64,000 nucleotides of DNA from Thermoleophilia bacterium (GCA_028285405.1 JANQPH010000014.1:1-64000), one strand, 5' to 3'. Positions 27,329-35,548 are shown, counted from the stretch's first letter. Notes: a model not told the origin generated them from the letters alone. Made by a program: numbers and translations.

Positions 27329-27767
27329 TCGTCTCGCCGTCGCGGCGCTCCTCGGCCGGGAGCCGGCGAGTGACTTCCGGGTCGCGGTCCGCTGTGCCGA
27401 CGGCGCGCCGGCCGTCATCGAGAACGGGCCGGTCGATCGAGCGGGGCGACCGTTTCCGACCCGCTACTGGCTGATCTGCCCCGAGCTGGTCACCGCCGTC
27501 AGCCGTCTCGAGGCGGCCGGTGGCGTCAAGCGGCTCGAGGAGGATCCCGCCGGCGCCGCCGCGCTCGTCCTCGCCCATCGTCGCCACCGGGCTCTCACGG
27601 GTCGAGGGGTTGGCGGCAACGCGTCGCTCGTTCGCGCGAAATGTCTGCACGCCCACCTGGCCTTCGCGCTGGCGGAGGGTGGCAGCGCCGTCGGCGACTG
27701 GATCTCGGAGCGCATCGAGCCGACCCACGGCCACGACCGGGTCTCGTCGATCGAGGCGGGACCGTGA
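27291..27767 (+). CDS. DUF501 family protein
   Basis: 158 residues from an ATG that overlaps the end of ftsB by 38 bases. Contains DUF501 hallmarks: LLGREPASDFRVAVRC, PTRYWLICPELVTAVSRLEAAGGVKRLE, and VGGNASLVRAKCLHAHLAFALA with a conserved Cys-His pair. This family sits after enolase and ftsB in many Actinobacteria and precedes exopolyphosphatase in some; its activity is unknown. The stop overlaps the next gene (GTGA). Confidence 0.88.
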   Translation: MVASSAGSPTSSDRLAVAALLGREPASDFRVAVRCADGAPAVIENGPVDRAGRPFPTRYWLICPELVTAVSRLEAAGGVKRLEEDPAGAAALVLAHRRHRALTGRGVGGNASLVRAKCLHAHLAFALAEGGSAVGDWISERIEPTHGHDRVSSIEAGP

Positions 27768-28084
27768 GCGATCAGGATCCCCGGGTGGCCGCTGCGGCCT
27801 TCGCCTGGAGCGAGGGCCGGGCCCGCCTGGCCGAAGGCGGCGCCGACGACGCCGCACGCCGGCGCATCGTCGAGGCCGTGCGCGACGAGCTGCGACGGCG
27901 GGTCGGCACGACCTTCACGCTGCTGCAGCTGGTGGCCGAATACGACCACGCCCAGTCGTGGTACCTCGACCTGGCACAGCGCGTTGCGCCCAGGCAGCCC
28001 AGCGCCTGGGATCCGGCGGTCGCGCTCGATGCGGCGTTCGGGCTCCACGCCCGCCAGGCCGGCGACGGCGGTTGGGCTCCGTGA
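27764..28084 (+). CDS. Hypothetical protein (106 aa)
   Basis: 106 residues from GTG, coupled to DUF501 and to the next gene by 4-base overlaps. Mostly helical, with RRIVEAVRDELRRRVGTTFTLLQLVAEYDHAQSWYLD in pieces and a conserved-looking AWDPAVALDAAFGLHAR. No signal peptide or membrane helix. No family is recognised; the tight coupling suggests it works with its neighbours near the division/eno cluster. Confidence 0.7.
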   Translation: MSDQDPRVAAAAFAWSEGRARLAEGGADDAARRRIVEAVRDELRRRVGTTFTLLQLVAEYDHAQSWYLDLAQRVAPRQPSAWDPAVALDAAFGLHARQAGDGGWAP

Positions 28085-28311
28085 GCAGCGAGCGACCAGA
28101 TGGGGGCGCCCGCCGCTCGCGCCCGCCGGCCCGCCGCGACAAGCGCCGAACGGTCGGGGTCGGGCTGCTCGTCGCCTGCGTCGTCGCGGCGTTCCTGATC
28201 GGCGCGGGGATCGGCTACGTGATCCGCGGCGCACCCTCGAGCGGGGACAGCGTGACCGTCGAGCGCGAGGTCCCGGTCGTCACGGTGACCGTCGAGTCTC
28301 CGTCCCAATAG
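28081..28311 (+). CDS. Small single-pass membrane protein (76 aa)
   Basis: 76 residues from GTG. The N-terminus is strongly basic and Arg/Pro-rich (SRPPARRDKRR). One transmembrane helix (GVGLLVACVVAAFLIGAGIGYVI) and a short outer tail of Val/Thr-rich sequence follow. The orientation is N-in by the positive-inside rule. Its 3' end overlaps the convergent 336-residue gene by 32 bases. Function unknown. Confidence 0.65.
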   Translation: MSSERPDGGARRSRPPARRDKRRTVGVGLLVACVVAAFLIGAGIGYVIRGAPSSGDSVTVEREVPVVTVTVESPSQ

Positions 28312-29290
28312 GGGCGGTCCACAGGGACGCCAGCTCGGGATCATCGGTCTCTCCGCGCTCGATCAGCGCGTGGATCTCGGGCAGCGCCTCGCGGCGCAGG
28401 TAGACGTGGCGCTGCCCCACGCTGGGCTTCTCGCCGAGCAGGCCGGCCCTGATCAGCGCCTCTCCGACCTCGATCGCCTCGTGTCGCGCGTCGGCCGGCG
28501 CGCCGCGGTAGATGTGATCGAACGCGGTGTGGTGACCGACGCCGACCTTCTTCATGCCCAGGAGTCGGCGGAGGACCCGACGTGCCTGGCGACGGCGAGG
28601 ACAGGGGTCGTCGTCGATGCGAAGGCTGGGTCCGCTCGGCGCCTCGGGCTCGTCGACGACGGGCTCGGCCCCGAGCAGCGAGGCCACCAGCTCCGGGCCG
28701 TAGCCGGCGACCTCCTCGTGGGGGATGCCCAGCTCCGTGAGGGCGGCGGCGGCGCGGATCGGGTGGACGCCGGCGCTCCACGCGAGCTTGGCGATCGGTG
28801 TGTCGTACGCCTCCTCGGCTCGTCCGAGCGGGAGCGCCGGGCCTTCGACCACCAGGTCCTCGGGAAGGGGGGCGAGCGAGACGCGTGCCGGGGCCTCGTG
28901 GATCTCTCGCTGGGCCTCGGCCGCGAGCTCTGGATCCAGGCCCGCGTCCACGATGCCGGCGAAGCCACGCCAGTCGAGCACCGAGAGCCGGCGCGGGTCC
29001 GCTCCGCTCCAGACTGCCGCCGTGACGGTCGCGGTCAGGACGTTGGCCGGCCCCTTCGGGCGAAAGGCCTCGGCATCGGTCGCCCGGACCGGCGTCAGGA
29101 GAACCGGCGCGCCGCTCGAGGTCGAGCCGAGCCAGAGCCACAGGACGTACGCCCGGTTGTGGAGCTCCCGTCCGGACGCTGCGAGCGTCTCCTGGACGGC
29201 GCCCGCAGGATCGCCCGAGAGCCACTCCGGCGTCTCACGGGCGACGTCGGCGAGCGCGCGATCGAGATCGGCGAGGCGGATCGATGCCAT
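28280..29290 (-). CDS. Hypothetical protein (336 aa)
   Basis: 336 residues from ATG, soluble, no signal peptide. The N-terminal third contains HNRAYVLWLWLGSTSSGAPVLLTPVRA. The middle is acidic; the C-terminal part is basic and helix-rich (RRRQARRVLRRLLGMKKVGVGHHTAFDHIYRG). The C-terminal basic helices could bind nucleic acid, but no family is recognised. It lies 42 bases downstream of the recombinase-like gene on the same strand, so it is probably in the same transcript and under the same palindromic control region. Confidence 0.65.
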   Translation of the reverse strand: MASIRLADLDRALADVARETPEWLSGDPAGAVQETLAASGRELHNRAYVLWLWLGSTSSGAPVLLTPVRATDAEAFRPKGPANVLTATVTAAVWSGADPRRLSVLDWRGFAGIVDAGLDPELAAEAQREIHEAPARVSLAPLPEDLVVEGPALPLGRAEEAYDTPIAKLAWSAGVHPIRAAAALTELGIPHEEVAGYGPELVASLLGAEPVVDEPEAPSGPSLRIDDDPCPRRRQARRVLRRLLGMKKVGVGHHTAFDHIYRGAPADARHEAIEVGEALIRAGLLGEKPSVGQRHVYLRREALPEIHALIERGETDDPELASLWTAPIGTETRRSP

Positions 29291-29332
29291 GCCGACACCG
29301 TAGCTGGGCGCCCCGTGGCGGCCCTTCGGGCG

Positions 29333-30001
29333 TCAGCGACCGGCCGGCTCGCGCTCGAGGTCGGCCACCTCGGGCTCGGGCGGGTCCTCGTCTCGCAGCA
29401 CCGCGCGAAGCGACGTCGGGCGCCACTCCCTGCCACCGCGGGGCGTGGGCACGCCGTCGCGGTTGAGCTCGTCGCAGATCGCCTGCAGCGTCATCCCGGA
29501 CGAGCGCATCGTCCTGATTCGCGTCGCGACCTCTGGTGGTGTCGACGACGGCCGGCCGGCCCGTCGCGCGGCGCGCGCCCGGCGAGCCTGGCCACCGATC
29601 CCGAGCGGCACCCAGGTCGCGGCGGTGGCGAGGATCTGGGTGGCCAGGCGACCGGACTCCTCGGCCGAGTCGAGGCCCTCCTCGAGGGCGACGAGCGAGT
29701 AGCCGCCCGCCACGGCGTCGCGCGCCAGCTGTGCGAGGTCGGGAAGCGAATACGTCAGCCGGTCGAGCTGGGACACGACCAGCGCGTCGGCGCCGCCGTC
29801 CTCGCAGGCGGCGATCGCCGCGCGCAGTCCCGGCCGCCTCGTCGTCCGGCCGCTCCGTCGATCCGAGTGGATCGCGACCACGTCCCAGTCGCGCTCGTCG
29901 GCCGCTCGGGCGAGCAGCTCGCGCTGGTGGTCCAGGCCGGGGCGCTCATCCGCTGGCTCGCGGGGCGCGACCCGCAGATACCCGACGACGCGCCGGCTCA
30001 T
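29333..30001 (-). CDS. Serine recombinase-like protein lacking the catalytic serine
   Basis: 222 residues. The N-terminal resolvase domain aligns well with serine recombinases: GYLRV at residues 7-11, [16 protein letters not shown], and the SQLDRL strand with D80 and R81. In the family the motif is RVS, with Ser as the nucleophile that attacks DNA. Here residue 12 is Ala, the position of resolvase Arg71 is Tyr84, and the Arg-rich start of helix E is replaced by [10 protein letters not shown]. The C-terminus is a recombinase-type helix-turn-helix ([21 protein letters not shown]). It should bind DNA without recombining it. Divergent from ino1 with a resolvase-site-like palindrome between them. 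Confidence 0.82.
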   Translation of the reverse strand: MSRRVVGYLRVAPREPADERPGLDHQRELLARAADERDWDVVAIHSDRRSGRTTRRPGLRAAIAACEDGGADALVVSQLDRLTYSLPDLAQLARDAVAGGYSLVALEEGLDSAEESGRLATQILATAATWVPLGIGGQARRARAARRAGRPSSTPPEVATRIRTMRSSGMTLQAICDELNRDGVPTPRGGREWRPTSLRAVLRDEDPPEPEVADLEREPAGR

Positions 30002-30011
30002 GACCGAGGAC

Positions 30012-30038
30012 TGTACACTAATTGGCAATTGGTGTACA
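30012..30038. promoter_or_regulatory. 27-bp palindromic operator in the recombinase-like/ino1 intergenic region
   Basis: TGTACACTAATTG, central G, CAATTGGTGTACA: 12 of 13 positions are symmetric. The pattern TGT...AATT...AATT...ACA and the length resemble site I of Tn3/gamma-delta res (28 bp). The arms also fit divergent promoters: TGTACA, 17 bases, TACAAA toward ino1; TTGTAC, 18 bases, TACAGT toward the recombinase-like gene. A dimer bound here would block both. Confidence 0.75.
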
Positions 30039-30125
30039 AACACCGAAGCCGGCCGAGGGCGCCGGCTCGAATGGCCTCCGGCGCCACGCGCTCGGCAGGC
30101 TCACCCCCGAAGGAGGAAGTGCATC

Positions 30126-31283
30126 GTGAGCGACACGGTCAACGTCGCCGTGATCGGCGTCGGCAATTGCGCGTCGTCCCTGGTCCAAGGCGTTCAGTAC
30201 TACAAGGACGCCAGCCCCGAGGACTTCGTGCCCGGGCTCATGCACGTGGACCTCGGCGGCTACCACGTGAGGGACATCAACTTCACGGCCGCCTTCGACA
30301 TCGATGCGCGCAAGGTGGGCAAGGACCTGGGCGAGGCGATCTGGGCCAAGCCCAACAACACCATTCGCTTCGCGGACGTCGAGCCGCTCGGCGTGACGGT
30401 CCAGCGCGGGATGACCCACGACGGCCTCGGCAAGTACCTCTCCGAGGTGATCGAGAAGGCGCCGGGCGAGACGGCCGACATCGTCGGGATCCTCCGGGAC
30501 ACCAAGACCGACGTGGTCGTGAGCTATCTGCCCGTCGGCTCGGAGGAGGCGACCAAGTGGTACGTCGAGCAGATCCTCCGCGCGGGCTGCGCGTTCGTGA
30601 ACTGCGTCCCGGTCTTCATCGGGCGCGAGCGCTACTGGCAGCGCCGGTTCGCCGAGCGGGGGCTTCCGATCGTCGGTGACGACATCAAGAGCCAGGTCGG
30701 CGCGACGATCGTCCACCGCGAGCTCGCGCATCTCATGCGCGCGCGGGGGGTGCAGATGGCGCACACGAGCCAGCTCAACTTCGGGGGCAACACCGACTTC
30801 CTGAACATGCTGGAGCGCGAGCGTCTCGCCTCGAAGAAGATCTCGAAGACGAACGCCGTGACGTCGGTGCTCGACCAGGACGTCGCCGCCGAGGACGTGC
30901 ACATCGGCCCCTCGGACCACGTGCCGTGGCTCACGGACCGCAAGTGGGCGCACATCCGGCTCGAGGGATCCGGCTTCGGCGACGTTCCGATGTCGATCGA
31001 GCTGAAGCTCGAGGTGTGGGACTCGCCCAACTCGGCTGGGATCGTCATCGATGCCGTCCGGTGCGCCAAGCTCGCGCTCGATCGCGGCGTCGCCGGCACG
31101 CTCGAGGGCCCGTCCGCCTACTTCATGAAGAGCCCGCCGGTCCAGCACCCGGACCACGACGCCCGTGAGCTGACCGAGGCGTTCATCACGGGGCGTGGTG
31201 AAGACGCGGTGCGCTCGCTCACCGGCGGCGCTGTGGTCGGTCTCGGGAGCGCGGAGGGCCAGGAGACGCTGGCCCGCAGCTAG
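30126..31283 (+). CDS. ino1: Inositol-3-phosphate synthase
   Basis: 385 residues. It converts glucose 6-phosphate to 1D-myo-inositol 3-phosphate using NAD, the first step toward mycothiol, phosphatidylinositol and inositol solutes. The N-terminal NAD site is [16 protein letters not shown]. Core motifs [29 protein letters not shown]-like [21 protein letters not shown] and LNFGGNTDF are those of short bacterial Ino1. Start is GTG after a strong RBS (AAGGAGGAA, 30110-30118). Transcription probably comes from the palindrome-embedded promoter some 80 bases upstream. Confidence 0.95.
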   Translation: MSDTVNVAVIGVGNCASSLVQGVQYYKDASPEDFVPGLMHVDLGGYHVRDINFTAAFDIDARKVGKDLGEAIWAKPNNTIRFADVEPLGVTVQRGMTHDGLGKYLSEVIEKAPGETADIVGILRDTKTDVVVSYLPVGSEEATKWYVEQILRAGCAFVNCVPVFIGRERYWQRRFAERGLPIVGDDIKSQVGATIVHRELAHLMRARGVQMAHTSQLNFGGNTDFLNMLERERLASKKISKTNAVTSVLDQDVAAEDVHIGPSDHVPWLTDRKWAHIRLEGSGFGDVPMSIELKLEVWDSPNSAGIVIDAVRCAKLALDRGVAGTLEGPSAYFMKSPPVQHPDHDARELTEAFITGRGEDAVRSLTGGAVVGLGSAEGQETLARS

Positions 31284-31292
31284 CTCGCGATG

Positions 31293-31324
31293 CCACCCCC
31301 GGCGCCCGTGGGCGCCGGGGGTGG
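31293..31324. terminator. Strong hairpin between convergent ino1 and rpoZ
   Basis: CCACCCCCGGCGCC, loop CGTG, GGCGCCGGGGGTGG: a perfect 14-bp stem between the ends of two converging genes. There is no long U-tract on either strand, but the stem is strong and placed to stop transcription from both sides. Confidence 0.7.
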
Positions 31325-31330
31325 GGCAGA

Positions 31331-31870
31331 TCAGTCCTCTTCGTCCTCGTCGTCAGCCTCGACGTCCTCGAGGTCGTCCCCGCCGAGCTCGACGACGTCA
31401 CCGCTCTCGCCGGCCGCGGCGTCATCGTCACCGGCGGCCTCCGGAGTGGCGTCGCCTTCTGCGGCGGCGGCCGGGGTCTCGGAGTCGCCTTCCTCGTCCT
31501 CGAGCACCTGGGCGAGCGCCGGGCTGAGGTCGCCGCCCTCGGCGTCGTCCCCCTCGTCCAGCCCCTCGATCAGGAGGGGGTCCGTCTCGAGTCCCAGCTC
31601 GTCGGCGTCGGCATCCTCGCCGAGTCCTTCAGGGTCCCAGCGAACGCGCACCTCGCCGTCGAGGATCTCGGCCTCCGACAGCGCGACGGGGTCTCGGGTG
31701 ACGAGCTCACCCGGAGCAGGCGGCGGCGCCGATTCGGCGCGCAGCTCGGCCGGGTCGGCGGTGAGCCAGAGCGTGATTTGTCGCGCGCGCTTGGCAACCG
31801 CATGGACAAGCGCATATCGCGATCCGTCGACATGCTCGAGCGATTGGTCGAGTCGACGTCCGTACAGCAT
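31331..31870 (-). CDS. rpoZ: RNA polymerase omega subunit with long acidic tail
   Basis: 179 residues. Residues about 1-60 match omega: LDQSLEHVDGSRYALVHAVAKRARQI contains the SRY-LV-AKRARQ core that clamps the beta' subunit. Most omegas are 70-110 residues; here about 110 further residues are overwhelmingly Asp and Glu, with low complexity. Start ATG follows GGGGAGG. The gene is divergent from csrA and away from its usual place after gmk. The core assignment is firm; the tail's role is unknown. Confidence 0.82.
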   Translation of the reverse strand: MLYGRRLDQSLEHVDGSRYALVHAVAKRARQITLWLTADPAELRAESAPPPAPGELVTRDPVALSEAEILDGEVRVRWDPEGLGEDADADELGLETDPLLIEGLDEGDDAEGGDLSPALAQVLEDEEGDSETPAAAAEGDATPEAAGDDDAAAGESGDVVELGGDDLEDVEADDEDEED

Positions 31871-31886
31871 TCAGCCTCCCCAGGCG

Positions 31887-31915
31887 TCTATGGCGGGGTC
31901 GAGCCCAAACGTCAA
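31887..31915 (-). promoter_or_regulatory. Probable rpoZ promoter
   Basis: On the minus strand TTGACG (31915-31910) and CATAGA (31892-31887) are separated by 17 bases, with the -10 about 17 bases before the ATG. This is one of the clearer sigma-70-type promoter matches in the window. A leader this short leaves little room for more than the RBS. Confidence 0.5.
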
Positions 31916-31981
31916 TACTAGCTCGGAACAATCTTGGCGTTCAGCGATGACGGCAACTCATGCCCGGAGGCGTGTCCGCGA

Positions 31982-32224
31982 ATGCTGGTCCTGACCCGGA
32001 AGGCCAACCAGAGCATCATGATCGGAGACTCGATCGAGATCTCCGTTCTCTCCGTCTTCGGGGAGAAGGTGCGCCTCGGCATCGAGGCCCCGAAAGAGGT
32101 TCCGATCTTCCGGACCGAGGTGTTCCGAGAGATTCGTGCGCAGGGTCCGATGGACGACGAGAGCCGGCAGGCGCTCGACGCGGCGCTCGGCCTCGTGGCG
32201 GACGGCGAGTCCGACGACACCTGA
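31982..32224 (+). CDS. csrA: CsrA carbon storage regulator / translational repressor
   Basis: 80 residues. Typical CsrA: MLVLTRKANQSIMIGD, then IEISVLSVFGEKVRLGIEAPKEVPIFRTEVF, with the RNA-contacting Arg/Leu near the N-terminus (L4, R6) and the Arg in the C-terminal beta strand. An acidic helix extends the C-terminus. CsrA dimers bind GGA-containing hairpins at ribosome-binding sites; in Gram-positives it is usually linked to flagellin control through FliW. No fliW or flagellar gene is in the window. The ATG at 31982 gives the standard N-terminus. Confidence 0.93.
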   Translation: MLVLTRKANQSIMIGDSIEISVLSVFGEKVRLGIEAPKEVPIFRTEVFREIRAQGPMDDESRQALDAALGLVADGESDDT

Positions 32225-32285
32225 GCGCCGAGCATCGCCGCCAGGGCGGCAAGCGCGGCTGACCGGTCGATAGCATCCCCCGCTC

Positions 32286-33209
32286 GTGCGGACGACGACC
32301 GACGACCAGATCGCGGCGCTCTACTCGCGCCCCCCCGAGGAGTTCGTCACCGCCCGCGACGAGCTCGTTCGTCAGCTGCGAGCCGCCGGTGACAAGGAGG
32401 GGGCCGATCGCGTGCGCGGGTTGCGCAGGCCGAGCCCGGCGCTGTGGGCGGTGAACCAGCTGGCGGTGTCGGAGCCGGGCGCGTTCGCCGCGCTGCTGCA
32501 GGCCGCCGAGGGGCTTCGCTCGGCGCAGGGGCGGCTCCTGGCCGGTGAGGCCCATGTCGAGCTGAACCGCTCGGCGCAGGCCCATCGAGACGCGGTCGCG
32601 GAGCTCGCCGAGGCGGGCCGCCGGCTGCTCGAGAACGAAGGCCGATCCGCGTCGCCGGCGATGGTCGAGCGGATCCGCAGGACGCTTCACAGCGCCTCGC
32701 TCCTGGAGGAGGCCCGCGGGCTCCTCGAGGAGGGCCGGCTGACCGGTGAGGTGCCCGTGACCGGCTTCGGCCTGGAGACCGAGTCGCACGAGCGGGTCGA
32801 GCCACGCAGGCGCCGCGCCGAGAGCTCGGCGGAGGCCGAGCGTCGGCGCCACGAGCGCGCCCAGGCGCGACGCTCCGCCCAACAGGCCCTCGAGGACGCC
32901 GAGCGGCGGCGGGAGACCGCCCAGCAGCGCCTGCGCGAGACGCGCGCGGCGGTCGAGCGAACCGAGGTCGAGCATTCCTCGGCAGAGCGCGCGCTCGCCG
33001 CGGCGCAGGACGCGACCACCCGCGCACGCGAGGCTCTGGCGGCCGCGACCCACGGTGAGGACCGCGCCGTGAGCCTGGCCCGGGCCGCGGCCGCGCGCGC
33101 CCAGCGGGCCCGTGAGGAGGAGAGCGAGGCGCTCGCGGCGGTCGAGAGGGCCCAGGGCGAGGTCGAGCTCGCGCGCACCCACGTACGGGCCCTCCCGGAC
33201 CCCGGCTAG
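32286..33209 (+). CDS. Coiled-coil hypothetical protein
   Basis: 307 residues from GTG. Residues about 1-150 are a helical domain with RVRGLRRPSPALWAVNQLA, a motif I have no name for. From about residue 170 to the end runs a long Arg/Glu/Ala coiled coil (AEAERRRHERAQARRSAQQ and similar). No signal or membrane segment. A cytoplasmic structural or nucleic-acid-associated role is possible but not shown. Situated between csrA and a CBS gene in the same direction. Confidence 0.75.
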   Translation: MRTTTDDQIAALYSRPPEEFVTARDELVRQLRAAGDKEGADRVRGLRRPSPALWAVNQLAVSEPGAFAALLQAAEGLRSAQGRLLAGEAHVELNRSAQAHRDAVAELAEAGRRLLENEGRSASPAMVERIRRTLHSASLLEEARGLLEEGRLTGEVPVTGFGLETESHERVEPRRRRAESSAEAERRRHERAQARRSAQQALEDAERRRETAQQRLRETRAAVERTEVEHSSAERALAAAQDATTRAREALAAATHGEDRAVSLARAAAARAQRAREEESEALAAVERAQGEVELARTHVRALPDPG

Positions 33210-33427
33210 CGCAGCGACGCCTCGGCGGGCGGGAAGCCGGGGTCTCGGCGGGGCGAGGTCGTTGCCGTCACCGAGCACGGAGGGCGCGCTCCGATGCCGA
33301 CGCGGTCGGTCGTCTCGGGACCGTCGATCGGCGCGAGGCACCGAAGAAGACCACCGCTGGTCCTTGCCACCACCCCTGGGCGATGGCATCCTGTTGTTCG
33401 CAACAATCGTCACAAAGGAGAGCGGGC

Positions 33428-33847
33428 ATGCGGGTCGGCGAAGCCATGACACCGGTCAGCGTGATCGTCGGGCCTGCGCACACGCTCCGCCAGGCGGCCG
33501 AGAAGATGGTCGCGATGCGAACCGGGGCGGCGGTCGTGCTCGATCCGAGCATGCCGGGCCCGGCCGTGATCACGGAGCGTGACCTGCTTCGGGCGCTTGG
33601 CGACGGGCTCGATCCGGCGACAGAGCTCGTCGAGGATCACATGCGCGGCACGCTCGTGACCGCGTCGCCCGGCTGGCCGATCGAGCAGGCGGCCAGCCTG
33701 ATGATCCGCCAGAACATCCGTCACGTGATCGTCTTCGACGTCGGCGAGCTCGTCGGCGTGCTCTCGATGCGCGACATCCTCAGGCGAGGCGCGATCGACC
33801 TCAGTGGCTCCGCCGCGCCGGCCGACGCGACCGTGGGCGCGGCCTAG
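33428..33847 (+). CDS. CBS-domain pair protein
   Basis: 139 residues: two CBS domains (about 6-60 and 70-130) and nothing else, with signatures MRTGAAVVLDP, VITERDLLRALG, IRHVIVFDVGELVGVLSMRDIL. Such stand-alone pairs sense adenosine nucleotides or bind a partner enzyme or channel. ATG start is preceded by AAAGGAGAG. Just upstream is a small hairpin, TGTTG-TTCG-CAACA at 33392-33405, in a 218-base gap that holds no gene. Confidence 0.88.
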   Translation: MRVGEAMTPVSVIVGPAHTLRQAAEKMVAMRTGAAVVLDPSMPGPAVITERDLLRALGDGLDPATELVEDHMRGTLVTASPGWPIEQAASLMIRQNIRHVIVFDVGELVGVLSMRDILRRGAIDLSGSAAPADATVGAA

Positions 33848-33865
33848 GCCGGATCGCCGCCGGCC
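33847..33865. terminator. Possible bidirectional terminator stem
   Basis: GGCCGG, seven-base loop, CCGGCC between the convergent CBS and RsbW-like genes. The 6-bp stem is short and no U-tract is seen, so this is weak. Confidence 0.3.
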
Positions 33866-33870
33866 GCTCC

Positions 33871-34305
33871 TCAGGCGCCGATCGGTGGCTCGCTGCTCAG
33901 CTCGATCCTGACGGTGGTGCCGTCTGCCGAGCGCCGCACGTCGACGTGATCGGCCAGCTGGCTCACGATCCAGAGACCCCGGCCGTGGTCCTTGTCGGCT
34001 CGCGGGGGACGGTTCGGGACGTCGAGGCGAGCGAGCCCGGATCCGCCGTCTGAGACCTCGATCACGAGCCGGCCGTCCGCCCACGCCGTGACGACGACGG
34101 GGGGCGAGCCGTGCTCCTGGGCATTGGCGACGAGTTCCTCGACGGCGAGCACCACGTCGGCCGATCGATCGCCCAGGCCGTGCTCGGACGCGAGCTCGGC
34201 GACGTCGCCGCGAAGCGCCGCGAGATCCTCGGGGTCCTGCGACAGCGTGACCCGGAGCGTCGCGGCTGATTCCGCCCACTCTCGCGCATGACTCGGGGCA
34301 GTCAT
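33871..34305 (-). CDS. RsbW-like anti-sigma factor / serine-protein kinase
   Basis: 144 residues with a GHKL ATPase fold of the HATPase_c_2 type: the N-box VEELVANAQEHG, the G1 box VSDGGSGL and the G2 region KDHGRGLWIVSQLAD. Proteins like this bind and hold a sigma-B-family factor and phosphorylate an anti-anti-sigma partner. No sigma factor or STAS partner is adjacent, so the target is unknown. Start is the ATG at 34305. Confidence 0.85.
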   Translation of the reverse strand: MTAPSHAREWAESAATLRVTLSQDPEDLAALRGDVAELASEHGLGDRSADVVLAVEELVANAQEHGSPPVVVTAWADGRLVIEVSDGGSGLARLDVPNRPPRADKDHGRGLWIVSQLADHVDVRRSADGTTVRIELSSEPPIGA

Positions 34306-34472
34306 GGCGCGAGAGCCTACGGCCGCCCGAGGACGGGGCCAACCCGACGGTTCCGCCTCGTCTGCCGGCACTACACCCCGAGGACATGCCTCGTGCGGCG
34401 TTCGGGTGCGCCAGAACCCCATCACGATCGAGATCGAGACATGCGCCGGTGAGCGAGATAGGATCCCGCGCG

Positions 34473-35498
34473 ATGGCAGGACGCCACGTTTTTGGACCCT
34501 TGGCCGGCACCGTCGCTGCGGCAGCTCTGACGCTTGGCGCCGTCGGCGCGGCCGGCGCTGTCGAGGTTCCGGCTCCGGTCGACGGCGCGCAGGCGCAGGC
34601 CGGACCCCAGCCGGGGCGCATCGCCGACGGCGTGCGGATCCGCGGCATCGACATCGGTGGGCTGACCCGCAACGAGGCGGTCGACAAGCTGCTGGTCGAG
34701 GTCGTCAAGCCCGCCAGCCGCAGGGTTCCGGTCCGCGCGGGCAAGACCCGTTTCGCGGTGAACCCGCGATCCGCGGGGCTCACCATCAACGTGCGCTACG
34801 CCGTGCGCGCCGCCTACAACTTCGGCCGGTCGCGGGCGGTGCCCGGCGGCGGCGTGAACGTGCCGCTGCCGATCCGGGTGAACGAGAAGCGCATCGAGGC
34901 CATCGTCCGAGTGCGCGCCGGAAAGTACGACCGCGCCGCCCGGGATGCGACGATCCGCTTTCGGGGCGCGAAGCCGATCTTCAGGAAGGCCCGCAACGGC
35001 CGCGAGATCGATCAGGAGCGCGCCGTCGATCAGCTGACGAAGGGCCTGCTCAAGCGGCGCTCGTCGATCGTCTTCCCCACGAGGAGCGTCAGGCCGGATC
35101 AGCGGGTCGCGCCGCCGACCGTGCTCGTGAACCGCAACACGTTCCAGCTGACGCTGTTCGCGAACGGCAAGCGGCGCAACTTCCGCGTCGCGGTCGGGCA
35201 GCCGGCGTATCCGACCCCGTCCGGCACCTACACCGTCGTCTCCAAGATCCAGAACCCGACCTGGTTCCCGCCCAACTCCACGTGGGCGGCCGGCATCGCT
35301 CCGGTGCCGCCGGGCCCGTCGAACCCGCTCGGGACCCGGTGGATGGGCTTCGATCGCAACCTGATCGGGATTCACGGGACCCCGAATCCGGGATCGCTCG
35401 GAAGCAGGGCGTCCCACGGGTGCATCCGCATGTCGATCCCCGAGGCCGAGTGGCTGTACGACCGGCTCGGCGTGGGATCGAGGGTGGTGGTCGTCTAG
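34473..35498 (+). CDS. L,D-transpeptidase (YkuD) with N-terminal peptidoglycan-binding-like domain
   Basis: 341 residues. Signal peptide or signal anchor at about 5-32. Residues about 45-200 resemble the VanW-associated PG-binding domain seen in actinobacterial Ldt proteins (IRGIDIGGLTRNEAVDKL). The YkuD catalytic domain spans about 215-341, with HGTPNPGSLGSRASHGCIRM holding catalytic His and Cys. It forms 3-3 crosslinks in peptidoglycan. ATG at 34473 chosen; an in-frame GTG at 34449 is possible. Confidence 0.92.
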   Translation: MAGRHVFGPLAGTVAAAALTLGAVGAAGAVEVPAPVDGAQAQAGPQPGRIADGVRIRGIDIGGLTRNEAVDKLLVEVVKPASRRVPVRAGKTRFAVNPRSAGLTINVRYAVRAAYNFGRSRAVPGGGVNVPLPIRVNEKRIEAIVRVRAGKYDRAARDATIRFRGAKPIFRKARNGREIDQERAVDQLTKGLLKRRSSIVFPTRSVRPDQRVAPPTVLVNRNTFQLTLFANGKRRNFRVAVGQPAYPTPSGTYTVVSKIQNPTWFPPNSTWAAGIAPVPPGPSNPLGTRWMGFDRNLIGIHGTPNPGSLGSRASHGCIRMSIPEAEWLYDRLGVGSRVVVV

Positions 35499-35548
35499 CG
35501 CCCCGGCGCGGCTCGTGCCTTCGCTCGGGCCGGATCCTGCGTGACGAC

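Noticed and set aside
29333-30001. Recombinase-like gene as a mobile element or prophage integrase
   Set aside because: No element ends, cargo or duplicate site are seen, the catalytic serine is missing, and the flanks are housekeeping genes.
33392-33405. TGTTG-TTCG-CAACA hairpin before the CBS gene as a riboswitch or terminator
   Set aside because: Only five base pairs with no flanking conserved motif; left as an unassigned small stem.
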